From the NCBI RefSeq assembly GCF_016464385.1, contig NZ_JADMLH010000033.1, positions 1 through 50,966 on the forward strand: a DNA stretch of 50,966 bases, given 5' to 3'. This stretch comes from Nucisporomicrobium flavum. Its GTDB lineage: Bacteria; Actinomycetota; Actinomycetes; Mycobacteriales; Micromonosporaceae. Made by a program: the position numbers and the translations under genes. Below the pieces are notes generated by a model that searched no databases, had not been told where the DNA came from, and saw nothing but the letters and a program-made list of their open reading frames with translations. Shown one piece after another: positions 23,414 through 31,932 of the stretch; within the stretch, counting starts at the first letter, position 1, and the number at the start of each line of letters is the position of its first letter.

Positions 23414-24718
23414 ATGACTCTGACCCGACGCGCGCTGCTCGGCGGCGCCGCCGCCACGGCGGCTCTCGGGCTGACCGGGTGCGCCGGGCTCACGCCGGGG
23501 CGGCGCGGCGGCGGCTCGCTGGACTACTGGAACCTCTTCGGCGGCGGCGACGGCGTCCGGATGACCCAGATGCTCGACACGTTCCGCGCCGCGAACCGGG
23601 GCGTCGACCTCGACGCGGTGACGCTGGCCTGGGGCAACCCGTACTACACGAAGCTGTCGCTGGCCACGCTGGGCGAGAAGCCACCGGACGTCGCGGTCGC
23701 CCACCTGACCCGGATGAAGACGATGGTGCAGGCCGGCCTGGTCGAGGAGCTGCTCCCCGAGGATCTCGCGCGGCACGGGCTCACCGCCGACAAGTTCGCC
23801 CCGCGGCCCTGGCAGGCCGGGCTGGTCGACGGCCGGACGTACGCGATCCCGCTCGACACCCACCCGTTCGTCATGTTCTACAACACCGACATCTGCGGGA
23901 AGGCCGGCCTGCTGGACCCCTCCGGCGCGCTCGCCCCGCTGGACACCCCGGAGAAGTTCACCGACGCGCTGCGCAAGGCCAAGGACATCACCAAGGCGTA
24001 CGGCGGTGTCGTCGCGGTCACCAACGAGACGGCCACCCCGTGGCGCATCTACCAGTCGCTGTACAGCCAGCTCGGCGGCGAGATGCTGGCCGACCAGGGC
24101 CGCAAGGTGGTCATCGACGACGACCGCGCCGGCCGGGTGCTCACCTTCCTGCAGAGCCTCACCCGCTCCGGGCTCGCCCCGCCGAGCATCGACTACCAGG
24201 GTGCCATCGCCACCTTCGCTAACGGCCAGGCCGGCTTCTACTTCCAGGGCGAGTGGGAGATCTCCACGTTCCAGACGGCGAAGCTGCCCTTCTCCATGAC
24301 TCTGTTCCCGAACGTCTTCGGCGGCGGCCGGTACGCCGTGCAGGCCGACTCGCACACCCTGCTCATCCCCCGCCAGCCCGACCGGGACCCCGAGCGCATC
24401 GACCGGGCCCTGCTGTTCATCCGGTCGATGCTGGACCAGAGCAGGACCTGGGCCGAGGGCGGGCACGTGCCGGCCTGGTTGCCGTTCCGCGACAGCGCGG
24501 ACTACAAGGCCATGACGCCGCAGTCCAACTACGCGACGGCCGCCGACGCCGCCGTCTACGACCCGGAGGGCTGGTACTCCGGCTCGGGCTCCAACTTCGA
24601 GATCGTCACCGGCTCGATCATCGCCTCGGTCATGGCCGGGCAGCAGTCGCCGGCGTCCGCGATCGCGCAGATCCGCGACAAGCTCACGAACCTCGCCACG
24701 ACCGCCCCGCCGGTCTGA
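23414..24718 (+). CDS. ABC sugar transporter, solute-binding lipoprotein
   Basis: 434-residue family 1 extracellular binding protein. The signal has a twin arginine (TRRALLG at about 4-10) and a lipobox LTGC with the lipidated cysteine at 23, suggesting a Tat-exported lipoprotein. The mature part shows the usual fold marks such as YWNLFGGGDG, PDVAVAHLTRM, HPFVMFYNTDIC and FANGQAGFYFQGEWEIS. It is first in an operon with two permeases and a GH51 arabinofuranosidase, so arabinose or arabino-oligosaccharides are the likely cargo. The ATPase subunit is absent, as is common when a shared MsiK-type ATPase is used. Confidence 0.94.
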   Translation: MTLTRRALLGGAAATAALGLTGCAGLTPGRRGGGSLDYWNLFGGGDGVRMTQMLDTFRAANRGVDLDAVTLAWGNPYYTKLSLATLGEKPPDVAVAHLTRMKTMVQAGLVEELLPEDLARHGLTADKFAPRPWQAGLVDGRTYAIPLDTHPFVMFYNTDICGKAGLLDPSGALAPLDTPEKFTDALRKAKDITKAYGGVVAVTNETATPWRIYQSLYSQLGGEMLADQGRKVVIDDDRAGRVLTFLQSLTRSGLAPPSIDYQGAIATFANGQAGFYFQGEWEISTFQTAKLPFSMTLFPNVFGGGRYAVQADSHTLLIPRQPDRDPERIDRALLFIRSMLDQSRTWAEGGHVPAWLPFRDSADYKAMTPQSNYATAADAAVYDPEGWYSGSGSNFEIVTGSIIASVMAGQQSPASAIAQIRDKLTNLATTAPPV

Positions 24719-24733
24719 GAAAGGGGGTGCCCA

Positions 24734-25669
24734 GTGACCGCAGAGACCGCCGTACGCACCGGCCGCTCGGCGCGGGAGGACATCCCGCCGGAACGCGGCC
24801 GCGGTGCCGGCCTGCCCGCGGCCGGCTTCCTGACCCCGTTCCTGCTGCTCTACGTGCTGTTCATCATCGGCCCCGCGCTGTACGGCCTGCTGATGAGCTT
24901 CTTCGACACCAGCGCGGTGAAACCCGGCCTGTCGAGCTTCGCCGGGCTGGGCAACTACGCCGAGGCGCTGCAGAGCGCGGACTTCTGGTCGTCGCTGTGG
25001 CACACCATCTGGTTCACGATCCTCACCACGCCGCCACTGATCATCGTCGCGTTCGGGCTGGCGCTGCTCGCCGACCGGGTCAAGCACGGCCGCTGGTTCT
25101 TCCGGCTGGCGTTCTTCGCGCCGTACATCCTGCCGTCGGCGGTCGTGGCGCTGATCTGGATCTGGCTCTACACGCCCGGGCTGGGCCTCCTCGAGACCGG
25201 GCTGGGCAAGCTCGGGATCACCGCGCCGGCCTGGCTCGGCGACCCGGACTGGGCGATGCCGTCGCTGGCGCTCACCACGCTGTGGTGGACCCTCGGCTTC
25301 AACTTCGTGCTCTACCTCGCCGGCCTGCAGGAGATCAACCGCGACCTGTACGAGGCCGCGTCGATGGACGGCGCGAGCCCGTGGCAGCAGATCCGCTCGA
25401 TCACCATCCCGATGCTGGGCCGCACCACGACGCTGGTGGCCGTGCTCCAGGTGATCGCCTCGCTCAAGGTCTTCGACCAGATGTACCTGATGACCTCCGG
25501 CGGGCCGAACTTCGCCACCCGCTCGATCCTGCAGTACGTCTACGACGAGGGCTTCACGAACTTCCGCATCGGCTACGCCTCGGCCGTGTCGATGCTGTTC
25601 TTCCTCGTCGTGCTCGGCGTCTCCGCCGTGTGGTTCGCGTTGATCCGCCGCCAGGAGAAGGAGGTCTGA
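24734..25669 (+). CDS. ABC sugar transporter permease (MalF/UgpA type)
   Basis: 311-residue inner-membrane subunit with six hydrophobic helices. It carries the EAA loop EAASMDGASPWQQIRSITIP (about 212-231) that docks the ATPase. GTG start at 24734 following AAAGGGGGTG. It sits 15 bases after the binding-protein gene and 3 bases before the second permease, so it belongs to the arabinoside operon. Confidence 0.95.
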   Translation: MTAETAVRTGRSAREDIPPERGRGAGLPAAGFLTPFLLLYVLFIIGPALYGLLMSFFDTSAVKPGLSSFAGLGNYAEALQSADFWSSLWHTIWFTILTTPPLIIVAFGLALLADRVKHGRWFFRLAFFAPYILPSAVVALIWIWLYTPGLGLLETGLGKLGITAPAWLGDPDWAMPSLALTTLWWTLGFNFVLYLAGLQEINRDLYEAASMDGASPWQQIRSITIPMLGRTTTLVAVLQVIASLKVFDQMYLMTSGGPNFATRSILQYVYDEGFTNFRIGYASAVSMLFFLVVLGVSAVWFALIRRQEKEV

Positions 25670-25672
25670 GCC

Positions 25673-26500
25673 GTGAGCATCGAGACCCGCGTCAAGCTCT
25701 TCAACCGCATCTGCGCCGGCGTGCTCATCGCGTTCGCGCTGCTCTGGCTGATGCCGCTGCTGTGGGCGCTGGACACCGCGCTCAAACCGAACGCCGAGAC
25801 CACCCGGACCACGTGGCTCATCGACGACCCGACCCTGGGCGCGTTCAGCCGGACGCTCCGTGAGACCGACATCCTGCGGTGGTTCGGCTCGAGCCTGTTC
25901 ATCGCGACGCTGACCGCGGTCGGCGCGGTGCTCACCGGCAGCCTGGCCGCGTACGCCCTGTCCCGGCTGCGGTTCCGGCACCGCAACCTGGTGTTCTGGT
26001 TCGTGCTGGCCGGCATCATGATCCCCGGCCAGGTGCTGATCGTGCCGCAGTTCCGGGAGATGGACTCGTTCGGGCTGCTCAACACGTTCTGGGCGGTCAG
26101 CCTGCCGCAGATTCCCACCGCGATCGCCGTGTTCATCTTCAAGCAGTTCTTCGACGGCCTGCCGCGGGAACTGGAGGAGGTGGCCCGGATGGACGGCGCC
26201 GGCTTCCTGCGGATCTACCGGCGGATCATCATGCCGCTGGCCCGCCCGGCGGTCGCCGCGGTCGCCATCTTCACGTTCGTGGGGTCGTGGAACGACCTGC
26301 TGTGGCCGCTGCTCGTGCTCAGCAACCCTGACATCATGACGGTTCCGGTCGGCCTCGCCACGGTGCAGGGTTCGTTCGGCATCCGGTACGCGGACACGAT
26401 GGCGTCCGCGATCCTCGGCGCGATCCCCCTCGTCGCCGTGTTCCTGCTGTTCCAGCGCAATATCGTCGAAGGCATCGCCGGCACCGGCCTGAAAGGGTGA
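25673..26500 (+). CDS. ABC sugar transporter permease (MalG/UgpE type)
   Basis: 275-residue second permease with six membrane helices and the EAA loop EEVARMDGAGFLRIYRRIIM (about 168-187). GTG start at 25673 with AGGAGG just upstream inside the previous gene's end. Its stop lies two bases before the ATG used here for the arabinofuranosidase, so the four genes form one transcript. Confidence 0.95.
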   Translation: MSIETRVKLFNRICAGVLIAFALLWLMPLLWALDTALKPNAETTRTTWLIDDPTLGAFSRTLRETDILRWFGSSLFIATLTAVGAVLTGSLAAYALSRLRFRHRNLVFWFVLAGIMIPGQVLIVPQFREMDSFGLLNTFWAVSLPQIPTAIAVFIFKQFFDGLPRELEEVARMDGAGFLRIYRRIIMPLARPAVAAVAIFTFVGSWNDLLWPLLVLSNPDIMTVPVGLATVQGSFGIRYADTMASAILGAIPLVAVFLLFQRNIVEGIAGTGLKG

Positions 26501-26502
26501 AC

Positions 26503-27984
26503 ATGCACGTCGCCTCTCTGACCGTGGACCCCGCCTACCGGATCGGCGAGGTGGACCCGCGGCTCTACGGCTCGTTCGTCGAGCACATGGGCCGCTGCGT
26601 CTACACCGGCATCTACGAGCCGGGCCACCCCCACGCCGACGAGCGGGGGTTCCGCACCGACACCACCGCGCTCGTCCGCGAGCTCGGGGTGCCGATCGTG
26701 CGCTACCCGGGCGGCAACTTCGTCTCCGGGTACCGCTGGGAGGACGGCATCGGACCGGTCTCCGAGCGGCCCACCCGGCTGGACCTGGCGTGGCGCTCGC
26801 TCGAGACGAACCAGGTCGGCGTGAACGAGTTCGTGGCGTGGGCGCGGACGGCCGACGTCGAACCGCTGATGGCCGTCAACCTCGGCACGCGGGGCATCGA
26901 CGCGGCCCGGTCCCTCGTCGAGTACTGCAACCTGCCGGGCGGCACGTACTGGTCGGACCTGCGGGGCGGGGAGCCGTACGGGATCAAGACCTGGTGCCTC
27001 GGCAACGAGATGGACGGCCCCTGGCAGATCGGGCACAAGACCGCCCACGAGTACGCCCGCCTCGCGCTGGAGACGGCCAAGGCGATGCGCCAGGTCGACC
27101 CCTCGATCGAGCTGGTGGCGTGCGGCAGCTCCGGCCGGCAGATGCCCACGTTCGGCAGCTGGGAGGCGACGGTGCTCGCCGAGGCGTACGACGCGGTCGA
27201 CTACGTGTCGGCGCACGCGTACTACGAGCAGCACGGCGACGACCGGGACAGCTTCCTCGCGTCGGCCACCGACATGGACGCGTTCATCGAGGAGCTCGTG
27301 GCGACCGCCGACCACGTGCGCGCCGTGGGCCGGCACAAGAAGCGGATCAACGTCTCCTTCGACGAGTGGAACGTCTGGTATCTGAGCCGCTTCGAGGGCG
27401 AGACCAACCTGGAGGTGCGCGAACGGCCCCGGCTGATCGAGGACGTCTACTCGGTCACCGACGCGGTCGTGGTCGGCAACCTGCTGATCAGCCTGCTGCG
27501 GCACGCCGACCGGGTCCGCATCGGCTGCCTCGCGCAGCTCGTCAACGTGATCGCCCCGATCATGACCGAGCCGGGCGGCGCGGCGTGGCGGCAGGCCTCG
27601 TTCCACCCGTTCGCGCTGACCTCGGCGCACGGGCGGGGCACGGTGCTGCAGCTCGCCCTCGAGTCGCCGGTGCACGAGACCGCCCGGCACGGCGAGGTGC
27701 CGCTGCTCGACGCCGCGGCCGTACGCTCCGGCGACCAGGTCGTGATCTTCGCGGTGAACCGGTCCCAGACGACGCCGATGAGCGTGGATGTGGACGTACG
27801 GTCGCTGCCGTCGCTGTCGGCGGCCACCCACACGGCGCTCTTCGACGACGACCCGGACGCGGTGAACACCGCCGCCGAGCCCGACCGGGTGAAGCCGCGG
27901 ACGCTGGACGACCCGAAGCTCGACGGGGGCCGCCTGCAGGCGGTGCTGCCGCCGCTGTCGTGGAACATGCTCCGGCTCAGCTAG
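26503..27984 (+). CDS. GH51 alpha-L-arabinofuranosidase
   Basis: 493 residues, no signal peptide, so it acts inside the cell on imported arabino-oligosaccharides. GH51 marks are RLYGSFVEHMGRCVYTGIYE, RYPGGNFVSGYRW, the acid/base Glu in CLGNEMDGPWQIGH (about residue 169) and the nucleophile Glu in FDEWNVWY (about 288). The C-terminal beta-sandwich ends with PPLSWNMLRL. ATG at 26503 was chosen because AAAGGG lies five bases ahead; GTG at 26497 would sit on that site. Last gene of the importer operon. Its TAG stop shares the bases CTAG with the stop of the converging LysR gene. Confidence 0.95.
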   Translation: MHVASLTVDPAYRIGEVDPRLYGSFVEHMGRCVYTGIYEPGHPHADERGFRTDTTALVRELGVPIVRYPGGNFVSGYRWEDGIGPVSERPTRLDLAWRSLETNQVGVNEFVAWARTADVEPLMAVNLGTRGIDAARSLVEYCNLPGGTYWSDLRGGEPYGIKTWCLGNEMDGPWQIGHKTAHEYARLALETAKAMRQVDPSIELVACGSSGRQMPTFGSWEATVLAEAYDAVDYVSAHAYYEQHGDDRDSFLASATDMDAFIEELVATADHVRAVGRHKKRINVSFDEWNVWYLSRFEGETNLEVRERPRLIEDVYSVTDAVVVGNLLISLLRHADRVRIGCLAQLVNVIAPIMTEPGGAAWRQASFHPFALTSAHGRGTVLQLALESPVHETARHGEVPLLDAAAVRSGDQVVIFAVNRSQTTPMSVDVDVRSLPSLSAATHTALFDDDPDAVNTAAEPDRVKPRTLDDPKLDGGRLQAVLPPLSWNMLRLS

Positions 27985-28937
27985 CTGGCCTTCTCCGCGG
28001 CGGCCTGCCGCCAGCCGTTCTCCACGGCCAGGCGGCGGGCCGTCGCGACCACGTCGAGGGCGGCGCGCGACGGCTCGTGGGCGCGCCACAGGATCGACCA
28101 CGGGTAGCGGGGCACCGACGGTCCCAGCGGCCGCCACACCACCTCCGGTGACCAGGTCGCGGTCGACGCCGGGGTGACGAGCACGCACCGGCCCTGCGCG
28201 ACGAGATCCACCGCCGCGCGCAGCGTCTGCACGCTGCCGGGGAACACCGACGGGAAGAAGCCGGCCGACCGGCACACCTCCGCCACGAACGCGTTGAACT
28301 CCGGCGCCAGCTCCTCGTCGGCCATCAGCAGCGTCTCGCCGCCGAGCCGGATGATCGGGACGCGCGGCAGGCCGGCGTACGGGTGCTGCGCGGCGACCAG
28401 CACCCCGAGCGGCTCCAGCCGGAACATGTCCGCGGCGATACCGGGCGAGCCACCGGGCAGCCGCCCCACCCCGATGTCCAGCCGCCCGTCGGCCAGCAAC
28501 CGGCACTGCTCCGGTACCCCCGCCTGCACCTGGTGGATCTCGAGGTCGGGGTGGCGCGCCTGCACCGCACGCAGCACCGGCCGGACGGCGTCGTACCCCT
28601 CGTCGAGCACCCCGACCCGCAGCGTGGGCGCGGCGGGCACCATGCCCTGGGCGAGGACGGCCGCCCGGTCGACGTGCTCGAGGATCTGCCGCGCCTCGAC
28701 AACGAGCCGGACGCCCGCCTCGGTGAGCGCCACGGCCCGGCTCGTACGGTCCACCAGCAACACCCCCACCGCCCGCTCGAGCCGCTGCACCTGCGCGCTG
28801 AGCGCCGAGGGTGCGATGTGCTCGCGCGCGGCGGCCCGGCCGAAGTGCAGCTCCTCGGCGAGGGTCACGAGGTAGCGGAGCTGGCGCAGCTCGATGCGGC
28901 CCCGGTGGGCGGGATCGGGCACGGGCCGGACCACCAT
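27981..28937 (-). CDS. LysR-family transcriptional regulator
   Basis: 318 residues: a winged helix-turn-helix at about 12-75 (LRQLRYLVTLAEELHFGRAA, then SALSAQVQRLERAVG, VLLVDRTSR) and a periplasmic-binding-like effector domain to the end. ATG at 28937 is preferred because GGGAGG lies five bases ahead; ATG at 28958 is an alternative. It converges on the arabinoside operon with overlapping stop codons. Its target is not shown by the sequence, as LysR proteins usually regulate a divergent gene and none is close here. Confidence 0.92.
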   Translation of the reverse strand: MVVRPVPDPAHRGRIELRQLRYLVTLAEELHFGRAAAREHIAPSALSAQVQRLERAVGVLLVDRTSRAVALTEAGVRLVVEARQILEHVDRAAVLAQGMVPAAPTLRVGVLDEGYDAVRPVLRAVQARHPDLEIHQVQAGVPEQCRLLADGRLDIGVGRLPGGSPGIAADMFRLEPLGVLVAAQHPYAGLPRVPIIRLGGETLLMADEELAPEFNAFVAEVCRSAGFFPSVFPGSVQTLRAAVDLVAQGRCVLVTPASTATWSPEVVWRPLGPSVPRYPWSILWRAHEPSRAALDVVATARRLAVENGWRQAAAEKAS

Positions 28938-28981
28938 GGCACCCTCCCACAGGATCATCGTCGATCGATGCGTCCCTGCAG

Positions 28982-29008
28982 TGTTATCGCTAACATTTCC
29001 GTCGTCAA
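28982..29008 (-). promoter_or_regulatory. candidate promoter with overlapping palindromic operator, upstream of lysR
   Basis: On the minus strand TTGACG (29003-29008) is followed after about 16 bases by TAACAC, a weak -10. A 14-bp near-palindrome covers this end: TGTTATCGCTAACA at 28982-28995 (+ strand), 12 of 14 positions symmetric, close to the TGTTAGCGCTAACA type seen for LacI-family sugar regulators. A related half-site, TGTTAGCGGTCACA, is at 29047-29060. Confidence 0.45.
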
Positions 29009-29226
29009 GGCGTAACGACCTGGCAACGCGGAGTCTGTGGGTTCGCTGTTAGCGGTCACATGCCTGGTCACATGCCTGGTCGCAGCCGCCAGGAAGCCGG
29101 CCGGCGCAGCCTCCCGAGCCGGCGCGGCCCACCAGCCGGCGCGGCCCACCAGCCGACGCGGGCGCCAAGCCCTCTTACCGGCGCACCGCCCGAGCCCTCT
29201 TATCGGCGCATCGCGCGAGCCCTCTT

Positions 29227-29336
29227 GCCGGCGCGGCGCCCGAGCCCCTTTGCCGGCGCGGCGTCCACCAGCCGGCGCGGCGCCCGAGCCCCTTTGCCGG
29301 CGCGGCGTCCACCAGCCGGCGCGGCGCCCGAGCCGG
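29227..29336. repeat. 44-bp tandem repeat, 2.5 copies, in a gene-free stretch
   Basis: Identical 44-bp units at 29227-29270 and 29271-29314 (beginning GCCGGCGCGGCGCCCGAGCC) are followed by a partial third to 29336. Diverged relatives of the half-unit (CGAGCCCTCTT-CCGGCGC) extend back to about 29090. A small tandem GGTCACATGCCT pair lies at 29055-29080. This fills most of the 28938-29501 gap; no gene was seen there, and the TauE promoter must lie in its last 150 bases. Confidence 0.85.
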
Positions 29337-29501
29337 GGAGGCCGCCCAGGCCCGTGCGGCCTCCCGACCGGCTGGCCGATTTGCCCGGTTTCACCCCGAC
29401 GCGCCGACCGCAGATTTCACACCCTGGGACGGCACCGTTAAAACTCCATAAACTCGACCCAGTTAGTAGACAAGGAAGGGATTCTCGCCGAGACTCGACC
29501 G

Positions 29502-30428
29502 ATGGATCTCACCCTGGCGCTCGCCGGACTCGGCGTCGGCATCGTGGTCGGACTGACCGGCATGGGCGGGGGCGCGCTGATGACCCCCATCCTCGTCCTC
29601 GTCTTCGGCGTCCCACCGGTGGCCGCGGTCTCCAGCGACCTCGCGGCCAGCGCGGTGATGAAACCGTTCGGCGGCTTCGTGCACGCCCGGCGCGGCACGG
29701 TGAACTGGCGGCTCGTCGCCTGGCTGTGCGCCGGCAGCGTGCCCAGCGCCTTCCTCGGCGTGCTCCTGCTGCGCCTGCTCGGCGACGACGAGGCCGTGCA
29801 GCACACGATCAAGGTCTCGCTCGGCGTGGCGCTCCTGCTCGCAGCCGGCGGCCTGCTGCTCAAGGCCTGGGTGAGCCGGCGCAACCGCGGCGACGGGCCG
29901 CCCGCGACGATCACCGTACGGCCGATCCCGACGCTCCTGCTCGGCGCGGGCGGCGGGCTGATCGTGGGGCTTACCAGCGTCGGCTCCGGCTCGCTCATCA
30001 TCGTCGCGCTCCTCGCGCTGTACCCGAAGCTGCGCGCCAACGACCTCGTCGGCACCGACCTGGTCCAGGCCATCCCGCTGGTGATGTCGGCCGCCCTGGG
30101 CCACGCCTTCTTCGGCGACCTGAAACTCGACCTGGCCGCGGCGGTGCTGGTCGGCTCGATCCCCGGCGTCCTGATCGGCGCCCGCATCTCGTCCCGCGCC
30201 CCGGGCGGCGTCATCCGTACGGCCCTGGTGATCGTGCTGCTGGCGAGCTCGCTCAAGCTGCTCGACGTGCCCACGGCGACGGTCGGCATCGTGACCGGGC
30301 TGGCGATCCTGGTGGCGGTCGCCCTGCCGCTCGTCCGCCGCTTCCGCAACCCGGCAAGCGAGGCCCCCTCCCTTCCTGACCAGCGCCAGACCGATCTCGA
30401 GACCCCGGTCACACTGACCAGCCGATGA
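29502..30428 (+). CDS. TauE/SafE-family sulfite/anion exporter
   Basis: 308-residue membrane protein with about eight helices in two related halves. Each half starts with a glycine-rich turn: GLTGMGGGALMTPIL (about 19-33) and GLTSVGSGSLIIVALL (about 162-177), the hallmark of the TauE/SafE family. Proline/aspartate-rich GTDLVQAIPLV also fits. Members move sulfite, sulfoacetate or other small organosulfur anions; the cargo is unknown here. ATG at 29502. No sulfur genes lie nearby. Confidence 0.92.
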   Translation: MDLTLALAGLGVGIVVGLTGMGGGALMTPILVLVFGVPPVAAVSSDLAASAVMKPFGGFVHARRGTVNWRLVAWLCAGSVPSAFLGVLLLRLLGDDEAVQHTIKVSLGVALLLAAGGLLLKAWVSRRNRGDGPPATITVRPIPTLLLGAGGGLIVGLTSVGSGSLIIVALLALYPKLRANDLVGTDLVQAIPLVMSAALGHAFFGDLKLDLAAAVLVGSIPGVLIGARISSRAPGGVIRTALVIVLLASSLKLLDVPTATVGIVTGLAILVAVALPLVRRFRNPASEAPSLPDQRQTDLETPVTLTSR

Positions 30429-30433
30429 TAGTC

Positions 30434-30473
30434 ACATCAGAGATAGTATCCGATGCGATAGTATCTCTGATGT
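30434..30473. promoter_or_regulatory. AT-rich composite inverted/direct repeat, operator candidate
   Basis: Perfect 12-bp arms ACATCAGAGATA (30434-30445) and TATCTCTGATGT (30462-30473) flank a core. GATAGTATC occurs twice in the same direction within the site (30442-30450 and 30457-30465). The site sits right after the TauE stop and 27 bases before the ATPase start, and is far more AT-rich than its surroundings. It could be an operator/promoter for the ATPase gene or a terminator for TauE; the embedded direct repeat favours an operator. Confidence 0.5.
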
Positions 30474-30500
30474 AACCATTGTCGGCCGAGCGGAGGACCG

Positions 30501-31916
30501 ATGGCCGCATTCGTCGGGAGGCAGCGGGAGCTCGACTCTCTCCTGAGCGTCCTGCGTAAGGTCGAGCGGGACACGGCCGACGATCGCCCCGGTCGCTGTC
30601 TGCTGATGCGCGGCCGACGTCGCATCGGCAAGTCGAGCCTCGTCGAGGCCTTCGTCGACCGCGCCGCCCATCCTGCGTTGTTCTTCACCGCGTCCGGCGC
30701 CTCGACCGACATCGAGCTGGAGTCGTTCACCGAGGCGGTGGCCGCGTCCACGCTGCCGGAGCGAGAGGTGTTCACCGACGCGCGGCCCGGCAACTGGAGC
30801 GCGGCGTTCCGGCAGCTCGCCGGCATCCTTCCCGGCGACCGGCCGAGCATCGTCGTCATCGACGAGGTGCCGTACCTGGCCGAGCGGGTGGACGCGTTCG
30901 AGGGCATACTGCAACGCGCGTGGGACCGCGAACTGAGCCGCAAACCGGTGCTGCTCATCCTCATCGGATCGGATCTGTCGATGATGGAGGCGCTGAGCAG
31001 CTACGGGCGCCCGTTCCATCAGCGCGGCACCGAGATGGTCCTGGGGCCGCTCTCCCCAGCCGAGGTCGGGCTGATGCTGCGCCTCGACCCGGCGGCCGCC
31101 TTCGACGCCGCCCTGGTCACCGGCGGCCTGCCGCTGATCTGCGCGGCCTGGGAGCCGGGCAGCGACCTCGGCACCTTCCTGGACCGCGAGCTCGCCGATC
31201 CGGTGTCGCCGCTGCTGGTGTCGGCCGAGCGGTCCCTCGCCGCCGAATTCCCGGAAACCGCGATGGCGGCCGCCGTGCTGTCCGCGATCGGCAGCGGGGA
31301 GCGGACGTTCACCAACATCGCACGCGCCGCCGGCGGCATCTCGCACACGACCCTGACCCGGGCGCTCGAGGTCCTCGTCGAAAAGCGGCTGGTCGCCGGG
31401 GAGCTGCCGCTCTCCACCGTGCCGTCCAAGGAGCGCCGGTACCGGGTCACCGATCCGTACCTGCGCTTCTGGTTGACGTTCGTGAGGCCTTACCTGCCCG
31501 AGATCGAACGCCTTCGCGGTGACGTCACCGCCGGCCGGGCGAAGGCCGGCTGGGCCACCTGGCGGGGCCGGGCGATCGAGCCGCTCCTGCGCGAGTCCCT
31601 TGCGCGGCTGCTGCCCGACGACGCGCTGCCGTCAGCCCCCGCGGTGGGCGCCTACTGGACCAGATCCAACAGCGTGGAGATCGACATCGTCGGCGCAGAT
31701 CGCGCCCCGGTGGCCCGGGAACTGCTGTTCCTCGGTTCGATCAAGTGGCTGGAACGTTCTCCGTTCGACGATCACGACCTGCTTGCGCTCCAACGGCACC
31801 GTGCTGCCGTCACCGGTGAGCCGGTCCCCCTGCTGGCCCTCAGCCGCAGCGGCGTGACCGCATCCGGTCTGACGGCGGCGTACGGGCCGGACGAGCTCAT
31901 CCGGGCGTGGGGCTGA
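30501..31916 (+). CDS. archaeal-type ATPase with DUF234 (PD-(D/E)XK-like) C-terminus
   Basis: 471 residues. An AAA-type ATPase starts with FVGRQRELDSL, has the P-loop GRRRIGKSSL (about 38-47), Walker B IVVIDEVPYLAE (about 115-126) and sensor region LILIGSDLSMME. A winged-helix part follows (ISHTTLTRALEVLVEKRLV). The C-terminal DUF234 region has YRVTDPYLRFWLTFVRPYLPEIE, then the nuclease-like VEIDIVGAD with a distant Lys in IKW. This family is common in archaea and scattered in bacteria; its role is not established, though a DNA-linked or defence role has been suggested. It is transcribed alone behind an unusual inverted repeat. Confidence 0.85.
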   Translation: MAAFVGRQRELDSLLSVLRKVERDTADDRPGRCLLMRGRRRIGKSSLVEAFVDRAAHPALFFTASGASTDIELESFTEAVAASTLPEREVFTDARPGNWSAAFRQLAGILPGDRPSIVVIDEVPYLAERVDAFEGILQRAWDRELSRKPVLLILIGSDLSMMEALSSYGRPFHQRGTEMVLGPLSPAEVGLMLRLDPAAAFDAALVTGGLPLICAAWEPGSDLGTFLDRELADPVSPLLVSAERSLAAEFPETAMAAAVLSAIGSGERTFTNIARAAGGISHTTLTRALEVLVEKRLVAGELPLSTVPSKERRYRVTDPYLRFWLTFVRPYLPEIERLRGDVTAGRAKAGWATWRGRAIEPLLRESLARLLPDDALPSAPAVGAYWTRSNSVEIDIVGADRAPVARELLFLGSIKWLERSPFDDHDLLALQRHRAAVTGEPVPLLALSRSGVTASGLTAAYGPDELIRAWG

Positions 31917-31932
31917 CGCGTCCCCGGCCGGG

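Noticed and set aside
23162..25981. Minus-strand frame of 939 codons over the arabinoside importer
   Set aside because: It has no domain and opposes a binding protein and permeases with intact motifs; same composition effect.
29227..29336. Possible CRISPR array or insertion-sequence end
   Set aside because: The copies abut directly, with no spacers, no terminal inverted repeats and no transposase.
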